Source of the DNA: Anisakis pegreffii
Lineage: Eukaryota; Nematoda; Chromadorea; Rhabditida; Anisakidae
Direction: 5' to 3'
Length of the DNA stretch: 64,000 bases
Assembly: GCA_035041965.1 (NCBI GenBank)
Contig: JAPYMA010000619.1
Span: 1 to 64,000 of the forward strand
Below the pieces are notes generated by a model. That model did no database searches and was not told where the DNA came from. It saw only the letters and a list, made by a program, of their open reading frames with translations. Shown one piece after another: positions 1-28,907 of this stretch; positions within the stretch are counted from its first letter, which is position 1; each line of letters starts with the position of its first letter. Position numbers and translations under genes: made by a program.

Positions 1-3000
1 ACTATAGATCAATGCATATTATAAATTACTATAGAAATATGACTTTGATGCATTCAAGCCTACCGTCTTCAGAAGTTTGCTCGGAAACCTAGTGATATTT
101 GTACATCATTCGACTCAGCAGAATCTCTGCTTTCTAAAAATGAAAAGCACACCGGAAGATTCCGCCTCTTCGAGGAGATATAGCTATTTTTCTGATGCTA
201 TAGGGGTCGGCAAATTCAAACCTACCGTCCTCTCAGGTTTGCCCAGTAACATATCAATTTCTTCACAGCAGTCAGTTGAGTAGAACCTCTGCATTCAAAA
301 AAATATATATTTTGTCGGGTGATTTTGCTTAGTTGAGGTGATATAGCTATTTTATCAAAGCTATCTCAACTAGCGCAGAGGTGCTCATTGACTGCATTTG
401 AACACTATAGATCAATGCATATTATATATTACTATAGAAATATGACTTTGATACATTCAAGCCTACCGTCTTCTCAAGTTTGGTCGGAAACCTACTGATA
501 GTTGTACATCATTCGACTCATCAGAATCTCTGCTTTATAAAAATGAATAACACACCGCAGGATTCCGCCTCTTCGAGGAGATATAGCTATTTATCTGATG
601 CTATAGGGGTCGGCAAATTCAAACCTACCGTCCTCTCAGGTTTGCCCAGTAACATATCAATTTCTTCACAGCAGTCAGTTGAGTAGAACCTCTGCATTCA
701 AAAAAATATATATTTTGTCGGGTGATTTTGCTTAGTTGAGGTGATATAGCTATTTTATCAAAGCTATCTCAACTAGCGCAGAGGTGCTCATTGACTGCTT
801 TTGAACACTATAGATCAATGCATATTATTCATTTCTGTGGAAATATGACTTTGATACATTCAAGCCTACCGTCTTCTCAAGTTTGCTCGGAAACCTACCG
901 TTATTTGTACATCATTCGACTCAGCAGAATCTCTGCTTTCTAAAAATGAAAAAAACACCGGAGGATTCCGCCTCTTCGAGGAGACATAGCTATTTTTCTG
1001 ATGCTATAGGGGTCGGCAAATTCAAATCTACCGTCCTCTCAGGTTTGCCCAGTAACATATCAATTTCTTCACAGCAGTCAGTTGAGTAGAATCTCTGCAT
1101 TCAGAAAAATATATATTTTGTCGGGCGATTTTGCTTAGTTGAGGTGATATAGCCATTTAATCAAAGCTATCTCAACTAGCGCAGAGGTGCTCATTGACTG
1201 CATTTGAACACTATAGATCAATGCATATTATAAATTACTATAGAAATATGACTTTGATGCATTCAAGCCTACCGTCTTCAGAAGTTTGCTCGGAAACCTA
1301 GTGATATTTGTACATCATTCGACTCAGCAGAATCTCTGCTTTCTAAAAATGAAAGTCACACCGGAAGATTCCGCCTCTTCCAGGAGATATAGCTATTTTT
1401 CTGATGCTATAGGGGTCGGCAAATTCAAACCTACCGTCCTCTCAGGTTTGCCCAGTAACATATCAATTTCTTCACAGCAGTCAGTTGAGTAGAACCTCTG
1501 CATTCAAAAAAATATATATTTTGTCGGGTGATTTTGCTTAGTTGAGGTGATATAGCTATTTTATCAAAGCTATCTCAACTAGCGCAGAGGTGCTCATTGA
1601 CTGCTTTTGAACACTATAGATCAATGCATATTATTCATTTCTGTGGAAATATGACTTTGATACATTCAAGCCTACCGTCTTCTCAAGTTTGCTCGGAAAC
1701 CTACCGTTATTTGTACATCATTCGACTCAGCAGAATCTCTGCTTTCTAAAAATGAAAAAAACACCGGAGGATTCCGCCTCTTCGAGGAGACATAGCTATT
1801 TTTCTGATGCTATAGGGGTCGGCAAATTCAAATCTACCGTCCTCTCAGGTTTGCCCAGTAACATATCAATTTCTTCACAGCAGTCAGTTGAGTAGAATCT
1901 CTGCATTCAGAAAAATATATATTTTGTCGGGCGATTTTGCTTAGTTGAGGTGATATAGCCATTTAATCAAAGCTATCTCAACTAGCGCAGAGGTGCTCAT
2001 TGACTGCATTTGAACACTATAGATCAATGCATATTATATATTACTATAGAAATATGACTTTGATACATTCAAGCCTACCGTCTTCTCAAGTTTGGTCGTA
2101 AACCTACTGATAGTTGTACATCATTCGACTCATCAGAATCTCTGCTTTATAAAAATGAATAACACACCGCAGGATTCCGCCTCTTCGAGGAGATATAGCT
2201 ATTTATCTGATGCTATAGGGGTCGGCAAATTCAAACCTACCGTCCTCTCAGGTTTGCCCAGTAACATATCAATTTCTTCACAGCAGTCAGTTGAGTAGAA
2301 CCTCTGCATTCAAAAAAATATATATTTTGTCGGGTGATTTTGCTTAGTTGAGGTGATATAGCTATTTTATCAAAGCTATCTCAACTAGCGCAGAGGTGCT
2401 CATTGACATGCGTTTGAACACTATAGATCAATGCATATTATAAATTACTATAGAAATATGACTTTGATGCATTCAAGCCTACCGTCTTCAGAAGTTTGCT
2501 CGGAAACCTAGTGATATTTGTACATCATTCGACTCAGCAGAATCTCTGCTTTCTAAAAATGAAAGTCACACCGGAAGATTCCGCCTCTTCCAGGAGATAT
2601 AGCTATTTTTCTGATGCTATAGGGGTCGGCAAATTCAAACCTACCGTCCTCTCAGGTTTGCCCAGTAACATATCAATTTCTTCACAGCAGTCAGTTGAGT
2701 AGAACCTCTGCATTCAAAAAAATATATATTTTGTCGGGTGATTTTGCTTAGTTGAGGTGATATAGCTATTTTATCAAAGCTATCTCAACTAGCGCAGAGG
2801 TGCTCATTGACATGCGTTTGAACACTATAGATCAATGCATATTATAAATTACTATAGAAATATGACTTTGATGCATTCAAGCCTACCGTCTTCAGAAGTT
2901 TGCTCGGAAACCTAGTGATATTTGTACATCATTCGACTCAGCAGAATCTCTGCTTTCTAAAAATGAATAACACACCGGAAGATTCCGCCTCTTCGAGGAG

Positions 3001-3315
3001 ATATAGCTATTTTTCTGATGCTATAGGGGTCGGCAAATTCAAACCTACCGTCCTCTCAGGTTTGCCCAGTAACATATCAATTTCTTCACAGCAGTCAATT
3101 GAGCAGAATCTCTGCATTCAGAAAAATATATATTTTGTCGGGCGATTTTGCTTAGTTGAGGTGATATAGCTATTTTATCAAAGCTATCTCAACTAGCGCA
3201 GAGGTGCTCATTGACATGCATTTGAACACTATAGATCAATGCATATTATACATTACTATAGAAATATGACTTTGATACATTCAAGCCTACCGTCTTCTCA
3301 AGTTTGCTCGGAAAC
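1..3315. repeat. Satellite array, 403/404-bp unit, about 8.2 copies
   Basis: Eight near-identical units follow head to tail; the phrase TTGCTCGGAAACCTA (or its variant) recurs at about 77, 480, 883, 1286, 1689, 2092, 2496 and 2900. The spacing is 403 bp five or six times and then 404 bp. The array is cut by the left window edge and stops at 3315 in mid-unit. Three variant classes can be told apart by bases just after this phrase (GTGATATTTG, CTGATAGTTG, CCGTTATTTG), in the order A B C A C B A A. Units 3 and 5 are almost identical, and so are units 2 and 6. Units 6, 7 and 8 share GACATGC where units 1-5 have GACTGC, which explains the extra base. This is the pattern left by unequal exchange or conversion. 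Each unit has a 68-codon open frame, but the differences between units mostly change amino acids, so I do not treat it as a gene. Confidence 0.97.
332..370. repeat. Imperfect hairpin inside each satellite unit
   Basis: In unit 1, GTTGAG and ATAGCT are mirrored by AGCTAT and CTCAAC, with a short bulge (GTGAT) on the left arm and a loop of about 10 bases. The same structure recurs in every unit. In units 3 and 5 it carries a change (ATAGCC) that weakens one pair. Its role is unknown. Confidence 0.6.
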
Positions 3316-3660
3316 TTGCAGAAGAATGATTTAGAGTGAATGGTGATGTGACTGAAGTGAATGAGAAAATTAGTAAGATATAATGGAAGTGTAATGCAGT
3401 AAGAAGTGTTGGGAATAAGAGTGACGAGACATCTCGGGAATTGGACATGAAAATCACGTGTAGACTACGGGAGGGGAATTGTATATGAGGGTATAGAAGG
3501 CATGGCTTCCTTCTGAAGAGCTAATTCCATCAGAAGCTGTTCTTCTGCACTCTAATCATTTGCCATATTCTCTCTTCGGTTTTTATATCTGATTCCCACA
3601 ATGTCTCATCACTCTCATACCTATTACTAACCACTGCATTACATTCCCTAATCTCATGGT
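3316..3660. repeat. Fold-back repeat next to the satellite edge
   Basis: A 42-bp arm at 3391-3432 (starts GTAATGCAGT, ends GAGACAT) is repeated in inverted orientation at 3601-3642 with roughly three-quarters identity, around a 168-bp spacer. Weaker mirrored sequence (ATGATTTAGAGTG against CACTCTAATCAT) suggests the element is longer and diverged. I could not read clean terminal repeats or a target-site duplication. It is probably an old miniature inverted-repeat transposon, but a simple fold-back repeat is possible. Confidence 0.6.
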
Positions 3661-4470
3661 AATTTTTTTATTTCCTTTAAATGTATCAGTGATTTAATCT
3701 CATTTGTGCTTTTTTCACCTTACATTTTCCTCAAAGTTCGATTACTATTGGAAATGATATGAGAAAACGGATTGCAGCAACAAGAAATAAACGAAAGATT
3801 TGATATACAAATAATTATATACAAATCTCGGCAATATTAAGTACCTTCGCACACCACTCGGTTTCAAGTAAAGCTTTCCTCCACGAACGGCACTTGAATG
3901 CGCAAAGTACTAATTAATGGTTGGGGCTGCACCTCTGAGCTTATATGTCGGTCCCTAGCGGGTAATTGATATCACGGGGAGGAAATCTTGCTCGACATCG
4001 AGCGGTGTACCTATGCTATTGAAGCATTTGATGTTAATATTGATACAACTCTCTCGAAAACAAAATAAGTCGGCAAATTAATATACTTATCATACCTATC
4101 TTGTTCAAATGTATTGAATGAAATGAATTTCAAGAGCATTGCATCAAATTTATTGTTTGCAAGCATGCCACAATTCATCGAATCAATCTTCCATATGCCA
4201 TAACTCTGAGCATGATAAGCCCGGAAGGAGCAGTATGTGTCTTTGGATAGATCACGGAATGATACTAATGATTATGTGAGACTTCATACTAAATTATTCG
4301 CTCATCATCAACATTCAGATATCCGAATGTTCAAAAAGCCGTCAGTTCAGAAAATTTTCGATTTAAATTCGCACTTTCTCAAATCTCAATATGACTAGAC
4401 CTTCTCGCATGCCGAAATGAACGAAATGATTTTTGCTGATGGATTCCGAATCTGCATCAGCACTGAATTT
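3661..4470. other. Non-coding, nothing recognised
   Basis: There is no open frame of note and no recognisable repeat or RNA gene. The stretch at about 3880-4010 is less AT-rich than its surroundings but has no structure I can name. Confidence 0.5.
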
Positions 4471-4474
4471 GATG

Positions 4475-4600
4475 GTTTCTCCACACAGTCAGATTCCCCA
4501 GATTCTCTACTTTCAGAAAAGTATATATTTTTCGGGCGATTTTGTTTACCTTCAGCGAAATGGCTGATTTTCTGAAGCTTGCTTATTTGTCAACAACATG
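4475..4600 (+). repeat. Diverged satellite-unit remnant
   Basis: Sequence here aligns to the part of the satellite unit around 3100-3190. Shared landmarks in the same order are CAGTCAG, then AGA(A)TCTCT, then TTCAGAAAA, then TATATATTTT, then the 12-mer CGGGCGATTTTG. Divergence is far higher than between array units. It is therefore an old solitary copy or an ancestral half-unit about 1.2 kb from the array edge. Confidence 0.7.
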
Positions 4601-5689
4601 ACCATTTTTGGATGGGCCTAATGATGTCACATGCACACATCATACTGAATTTGCATATTCTTAGACGCATATTTGAAGAAGTAAAACTCACTGAGTTAAC
4701 GTCCAAACAGTGAAAGTTGTCAGAAGTTCCTTTGGAGAGGCACTGAATTTCCAATCAACATTTAATGCATCATTTCAAGTCATGCACGTTTTGCTGCTGG
4801 AAATGGAACAAAAAAAGAGAATGGGTGCGTGACGATATTTTCATGTGTTCACAGAACAGAACTGTTCGCTATGCCATCTTCATGTGTACAAATCTGCATG
4901 TGAAAGGTGACAACTTCAGAATGTGCATAAACCGGTATCAGTGTCAATATTAGCAAATGATGCTAAGGCAATCATCATTTGTGTATCATTTGATCTTGGA
5001 CGCTGCTGATACGCGAGGAAATGTACTGTGATATTGTGATAGTTTGAGAGTGAAATTCAGAGCAATAAAGAAATCTTCCAGAAATGCTTCCTTAAAAAAG
5101 TGTATGCTGACTGTGCGGATCCGTGCGATGAATTCGTTTTGGATACACAGGTATATAGATGAATCGATGAACGTACTGAATGGATTCCCTTGGTTTGTCG
5201 ACTCATTCGTTTGCGCTAAACATTATTTATGACCGTTTTATGACGGTTCCATTCCATGTAAATATAACTGACGAACGCAAATGCTAATGACTATCGCGGT
5301 GGCAATAACTGCTATTTTAACAAGCCAATAGCCATTTCTCGATGCATTGCATTATACTTTCATTGCATATCGACAACACTTCAGTTCATTTCCCAATATT
5401 CATGTGGTCTCATTATTCATCATTTTAAACCTTATTTCAACCACGAACGAACCTCTTATGCTGGAGATTGCTGTTCATCTAGCAATGAGCAGTTGCAGTT
5501 ACCAATACGAATGTACGTAATTCAAAAACTTGTTTCTTAAAAATTATCAAAAAGCCTTTTCAAAATTCATTCCTTCATTTCCAAATTTTTCTAATCTTTT
5601 TCCACGAAAAAAAACGTGCGTTCTACTGAATCATCAGCATCTCAACGTCAATTCATCATCGGACGTTTCATTAAGAACCAGTTGCGTGT
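4601..5689. other. Non-coding, nothing recognised
   Basis: There are only short frames (60-62 codons) without splice or family support. No repeat family is seen. Confidence 0.5.
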
Positions 5690-5962
5690 TCAGCCATTGT
5701 TTTTTTGTGTGATATGAGTGCGAGAATAAAATCGAAAATTTTCATCTTTGCATATCGATTCATTTGATTGTGCACACTGACAAATCATTCGATCAATACA
5801 ACGATTTTTGCGTTGTGCTGGCTGCGTTGAGCCGCATTTATCCGTCACATCAACTGTGCATTGTTGATATAAATCTATGGTATGCTCATTGCTTTTTGTC
5901 TGCGTTATGATCAGCAGCGATATGAGCAAGCAAGTATGCGATATGACTGAATAAATACTCAT
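5690..5962 (-). CDS. Putative secreted cysteine-rich peptide
   Basis: An intronless frame of 90 codons from ATG at 5962. The open frame extends upstream only through a GTG, so this ATG is the first usable start. Residues 1-24 read as a signal peptide, with hydrophobic core CLLISLLII, after which the chain becomes polar. The mature part holds six cysteines spaced C-x7-C-x11-C-x5-C-x-C-x7-C, with the pair CQC near the end, suggesting three disulphides. The C-terminus is basic and polar. I do not recognise the family. Function could be hormonal, antimicrobial or structural; the sequence does not say. It could also be one exon of a longer gene. Signal peptide plus six ordered cysteines makes a chance frame unlikely but not excluded. 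Confidence 0.5.
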   Translation of the reverse strand: MSIYSVISHTCLLISLLIITQTKSNEHTIDLYQQCTVDVTDKCGSTQPAQRKNRCIDRMICQCAQSNESICKDENFRFYSRTHITQKNNG

Positions 5963-6177
5963 TTGATGAGTCAACACTTTCCTGACAAAACACTCATTTC
6001 CGCCGTCAACTAGTGTCACCTTTGTATTCACTCGTTCATTAATTCTCTGAACATCACGGAAATATTCTCCAGCGTTGTCATTTCATCACTAATTACCACC
6101 ACAATGTTTAACTTCATCGAGAAATTTTTCTTGTTAATTGATATTCTCTTATATGTGTTTAATTGATATTCATATAT

Positions 6178-6179
<2 letters not shown>

Positions 6180-6244
<65 letters not shown>
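6180..6244. repeat. (AT)n microsatellite
   Basis: About 32 uninterrupted AT dinucleotides. Confidence 0.98.
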
Positions 6245-6247
<3 letters not shown>

Positions 6248-8606
6248 TGTATTGATGATCTCTATCAGTAATTTCATAGAAGATAAGAGTTGTGCAATAA
6301 AGTGGGCGAATCCATGGAGTGGTGCTAATCACTGAAACGAAAACCCTCTGAACGCTTCTTTGAAGTCTTCTTGTTTACTCGAATGTTTAACTTCATGTTA
6401 TGCATTCTTGTTAAGCAGTATTCACTCTCAATAAGCCACAAAATGAGCGCAATTGAACACTTTTTAACGCCGTCTTCGTGGTGGATTAATGCAGAAAAAG
6501 GTTAGTTCGATAATATTTGGCATTAAGGATGTATCGTTCAACTTCATCAACACAAAATTTCATTTGTTTTCTGGCTCATTAACCAATCGCTTATATTTTT
6601 CTCCCTTTTCGACAATCTCTAATTCATCAATCCGACAGCCAACCAGCTGCCCACCAGCTCACCATCCATTCTTTTGTTCACTTCGTCAACTCAATCAGCA
6701 TTTTCATTCGATCAGTTGGCTTTAAGCAACACTAAATCAATAAGTTTTGAACGCGACGTTGAAAATTTTGCTTCACTTTAATAATATATTCGTTCGTATT
6801 TAGTTACGTGCAAGCGCACTGACGTCGTTCGTCTTTTGTTTATCTGTTCGCATACAATAATATCAATTTGAGAATGTATGTGTATTGTACAAATACGCAT
6901 TCGGGATTTTTGTTCATGTTGTGGCTAAATATTTCGAGCATTTTGTCTGAGGTTCGCAAAGCATAAAAACTTGAAGAATGCGTCTCTCACTGTGTTTAAA
7001 TGTTCTATTATCTGATACTGATGTGTATAGCTTCAAAATTGAACATGAGATATCGCACAGCTATTCTTAATCGCAGTCAGTGACTAATAAGTACTTGTTG
7101 ACCATTCATAGTTTACCCAATGATTAGATTACGTATCGTGAAAGTAGCGCCGTGCCGCTTGTGAGTGCCACCTTTGTGTTTAACGAATCTTAGCTGCTTG
7201 CGATAGGAGCAGTCATAAAAAGCTGTTTGTGTGAATCAGTGAAACGAATTAAATTTTCTACAGCTGAGGCTGTAGTACGGATGAGTTGTAGATGGTAGCC
7301 TAAAATAAAGATGGGAATGATTTAAAATCAATCTAATTTGAGACTGTGCGCTATCCTTAAAGCTGCCATATCTTCAGCGCTGAGCGCGAACTCCACTCGC
7401 AACATTTACTGCTGAAACTTTATATGGCTTCCTATTTTTCACAAATTTAAATCAGTTCTGTGTCGAGCATTAAAAATTACGGCAAAATCCATAAAAATGA
7501 GCGGCAAAAAGAAAAAGTTCTGTGGCAAAAAAGACGCTCGCTGGAAACCGAAAAACCCCAACAGTTCGTGTCACACGATATACGGGTTGAGTGTTGCAAA
7601 ATTTTGCAAATAGTTTCCCTACAATGAAATGAATCATTTATAAGTGATGATTCAAGGTGCGCCGCAAAAGAAATGAAAAAAAATGGAGCGGCAAGTGGGA
7701 ATGAACACTCATTGTCAGAACACTCACTCTGTTACTAGTTCAGTGTCAAGTTGGAGCGTTTCACCGCCACTTTAGGTGCAATGTTTTCGGTTAAAGTTTT
7801 GAATTTAGCTGAATCAAGTTCTCGACGAATAGTGTTCCAAATCAAGCGATATTTGCAAAGTCCATAATGATCATGCTTTCTGCATCACGCTCATATATAC
7901 GATGCGAATGATTTTTTTGTGCGAACGCAACATTGCATCGAAATGAAACGACATGTAAACAGTTCTCAAGTCACTGATTCATTCAGTGTTTCATAACTTA
8001 TTGAGAATGTGTAATGATTTGATCGACCCTATTGAAAGCATACAGATAGTGTAAAGAAACTCGACTGTTTCGCAGCAGTGACTGAAATTGTCGCGTATTG
8101 ATTCGTTCGTTCGTGTCGTTTGGAAACCAGTAGCGAATTAGCGATGAAGTGTTTCAATAAATTTTTTCAGATATTGCATTCTGCTGCTCGAATGCAATTC
8201 GTTTGTTCAAAAACCTCACTAGTAGTCAATCAACTCTGAGCAGTTCGTTCACAATTAGATTATTTACCATTGAGTTTGTTCGTGAGTTAGTTCTGTCGGG
8301 CGTCTTCATTTACAAACGCAATTCTTCAATCGATTCCATTTATATAATTCATTATTTGATTAGAGCAATTGATAACACCAAAAAATTTGCTTTCCTCCAC
8401 ATTTTCATCAAAAGATGTCAGTCAATGTGACGGACAAAAAACATCGCTGAATAAACACGTCGTATAGCACACAGTCATTAACGTCATATCAACGCCGTAT
8501 TATGTGTGCACTCATTTCATAGTTCATTTCGTTTCTCTTATTTCAAGCAAAGGTTCCACTTTCATGTTGAATAGTGCATTGATTTCGACTTTCTTCGATT
8601 ACCACT
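6245..8606. other. Non-coding, nothing recognised
   Basis: Frames are short and AT-driven. No exon with both splice sites and protein-like composition stands out, and no repeat element was found. Confidence 0.45.
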
Positions 8607-8996
8607 ATGCACTGCCATTCTACTGAACTGATTGTGCGGCTAAATCTTCATCGAACAATCGTTATTCTCATGCATTTAATACTTCTGATGGCGTCTTCCG
8701 ACAATAGAGATTTTTTTGTAGAGGGGGAATTCTATTCTATTCATAGAGAACATGCGAAACCAAAAACCATTAGACAATATTGTTTGCAGAGAATGGCGTT
8801 CATTCAATCAGGCCACATGCGGTTTGTTACGTTTTGGCCTCTTTTTTTAATGCTATCGCAATCTCATCTCGTATTGCGTTTTGCTGAATGCACCCTTCCG
8901 AGTTTTTTTGTTGTGTTTTTTGATTACTTAAAAGTTTTCAACGAATCTATTTTATGCGTTTCTGTGTTCATTTCATTGACTGCGGTTCAAGACTGA
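8607..8996 (+). CDS. Doubtful ORF, 129 aa, unknown
   Basis: This is an ATG-to-stop frame of 129 codons with no introns. Near residues 15-30 there is a hydrophobic run (TIVILMHLILLMAS) that could act as a signal or anchor. A polar segment follows, and the second half is rich in Phe, Leu and Val, as expected when T-rich DNA is translated. I see no family motif. It may be a chance frame and I give it little weight. Confidence 0.2.
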   Translation: MHCHSTELIVRLNLHRTIVILMHLILLMASSDNRDFFVEGEFYSIHREHAKPKTIRQYCLQRMAFIQSGHMRFVTFWPLFLMLSQSHLVLRFAECTLPSFFVVFFDYLKVFNESILCVSVFISLTAVQD

Positions 8997-11577
8997 TGAG
9001 CATTTTTCATCATCTCAACAAACGCAACACCAACTTTTTTTAGTCGATTGGCCTCTTTATAGCACCATATAGTAGCAGCTCATGCATGCTTATACTACTT
9101 ACATGCATACATTGTTGTTTACATTTCATTTCATCGTTATCTCAACTTACCATGTGGTGTTCATTCACTGTGATATTCTCGGCAATAATTGTTGGATTAT
9201 ACGCTTCCAATTTCAGTTATTTGCCTATTCGATCACCATGCATCTGCACGTATCTTCCTACTGCTTCAGCAAGATGGCATTCGATCCTCCACACTCATAA
9301 TGTCGTTGTTCCTTAGAAACGCATAATATTAGATGTTGATTACCAGTAGACAGTTGCAATATTGACGTTGTGCAACAAGTAACGGGTCGGTCCACCGTTT
9401 AGTATCACTATTTGTATAGTTTTGTAAATTCTTTCTTCTTGAACGTTCACTGGAAGTTATCAGTTCTTCAATCAAACAGCGTATTTCTTAGATGGTGTTA
9501 GCAAGACAGAAAATTAATGAACAATTCTTGAGAACACTCCACGCGTTAAAATGTGTTCGTTGTGTTCAACTGAAGCGATGGTGATGATCGAAAAGATCGC
9601 GAAAGATCGAATATCACCTATCTGCCGTATCGAATATCACATAGTTCGAAACGTGGTATCATGAAAATATTGACACATTTTATAAGGCCGAAGGGCGCGT
9701 CCTCTACTTTTCTTCATGCATAAGTTCAGCTGTTTGAATACAAAACATTTTCTAATGAAAAAAAACGCTTTGGATAAGATCTCCATACAAACGTGCCTAA
9801 ATCAGGAATGTTTTTGTTTTAATGCGCTCAAATTGGTTGTTCATTTCTCGGTGTTTGGCCATTGATTTATGCTTATTTGATAATTTCAATGAAATTCATT
9901 GCTTGAGGTGATTTTGAGTTGGTGTTCATTGTGGCGATTGTGAATAAATAATGAGAAGGTGTTTTTTGGGAGCGAACATAATTCGTCACAGATGAGAGTG
10001 GGAAAATGAATGCGTGAAGAAACGAAGGAATGAATGCATAGGTTGCATTCGATCGCTCATGCACCATCACGCAACCAACCACTCAACGAGGCAATGAACG
10101 AATAATCCATCTCTACAACACACACAATAATCAATCCTTGTTTCTCACTTCTCATCATTCTTAGATTGTCATCTTCTTCGTCTTCAAAAAGGTGCAACAC
10201 GACGATCAATAGCTCCTTCCATCATTCACTCAATATATTTGCTCTTACCATTTCCATATTGAAATCAATTCACATATTCATTAACATATCCTCATTCATA
10301 TTCCAATCAAACATCGAAGGGTTCAATAAATATTTATATGAATTTTGATGTGCTCATATTTATGACAATTTGCAATATTCAATTGATGTGGAGAAGAGAA
10401 TTCACTTCGCTGATTTCATGCATTATCGGCTGAAATGGCGAGTGTATGCATGCATGTATGTATATATGTCTCAAAACTGATTTCATAATTCAAAATGCAC
10501 TCAAATAGAAACATCGCACATTGTATGCGAATGCAATATGCTACCTGCTCATTCTTTGTTCGCCTCAATTCACCGCAACATGATTACTTGTTTAGCTATT
10601 TCTTCTTCTTCTTTAGATGAATGTGTATTTTGTTTATCTCATGAAATTATTTCAACTTAAATTCAGTTATATGCGGTTAGATTGTTCAGAGATCCACTGG
10701 GAGACGAACGCTCGATGCAGCAGCTGATTTCTAGTTGTAAACGATTTGGTTACGAGCACCAAATTAGTTTATAAAAGAACATAAATCGATATGCAAATTT
10801 TAAATGCAATCGAATCAAAATAACTTGAATCAGATTACCATTTATCAAATCACATTAATATCGTTCACTCCGTTCAGTCAGAATGCGATTTGAAGCGTTC
10901 CCCAACACAAATTTTCTTTTGCGTAACATTGAACTGAACTGCCTTATGAATCATCGAAGAATGCGATAAAATATGGCGTATCAGCCTGCTGGAGGAAGCA
11001 TAAGTGCAACGAAATGATATGATGAATTCACGAGTGTTGTTATTGCATATTGTTCGCTTAATTAATTCCACTCAGTGCATGGTTCTTACTGGCCGACTAA
11101 TAAAGAACGCTGTTGAAAAGCATTTGTTCAAATAGTGTTGATAATTTACCATTCCTTACAAAATAAGCAAATTCTGATCGCAGTTTCCACTGAATGTTTT
11201 CTTGTTTTGCATATTGCTAATAAATTTGATAGTAGTCAAAGAAATTTAATGATTGTCAGAATTTCGATCAGATATTAAAATGATTAAATAGTAAAGTGAT
11301 TGTGGTTCTCATTTATTAAGTCAATTTTAAAATTTTCTCTATTATGTGTGTTTGATTTGAGTTTTCATTATATGCATTTGTGTTCGCTTCAAAATTAATC
11401 ACTTATTTACTTGCCTTGTTTGCGCCCATATATTATAGTATATTTTTGGTTACGAGCTTGATAGCGTTTCATACGAATATTTTCATACGCGTATTATTTA
11501 CGATGTGTTGCGTTTCCCTTGAGATATGGTTACGAATGACTATTGTCTTTGATCAGTATTTGTTTAGAGGAACTTCA
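8997..11577. other. Upstream flank of the SNX9-like gene, nothing recognised
   Basis: There is no supported exon or repeat. Any promoter of the sorting nexin gene would lie here, but no core promoter motif is convincing. Confidence 0.45.
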
Positions 11578-11592
11578 GCGATAAGTTATCGC
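11578..11592. promoter_or_regulatory. 15-bp palindrome of two GATA motifs before the start codon
   Basis: GCGATAA and TTATCGC flank a single G, so a GATA motif lies on each strand 10 bp before ATG 11602. It starts directly after a possible acceptor (AACTTCAG), so it would lie in the 5' leader if that site is used in cis- or trans-splicing. A GATA-factor site or a short RNA hairpin are both possible. Confidence 0.3.
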
Positions 11593-11601
11593 GCGGGCGC
11601 A

Positions 11602-28907
<17,306 letters not shown>

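Noticed and set aside
1..3315. Regular repeats read as a CRISPR array or a multi-domain repeat gene
   Set aside because: The whole 403-bp unit repeats with no unique spacers, and the frames in each unit stop before the next unit.
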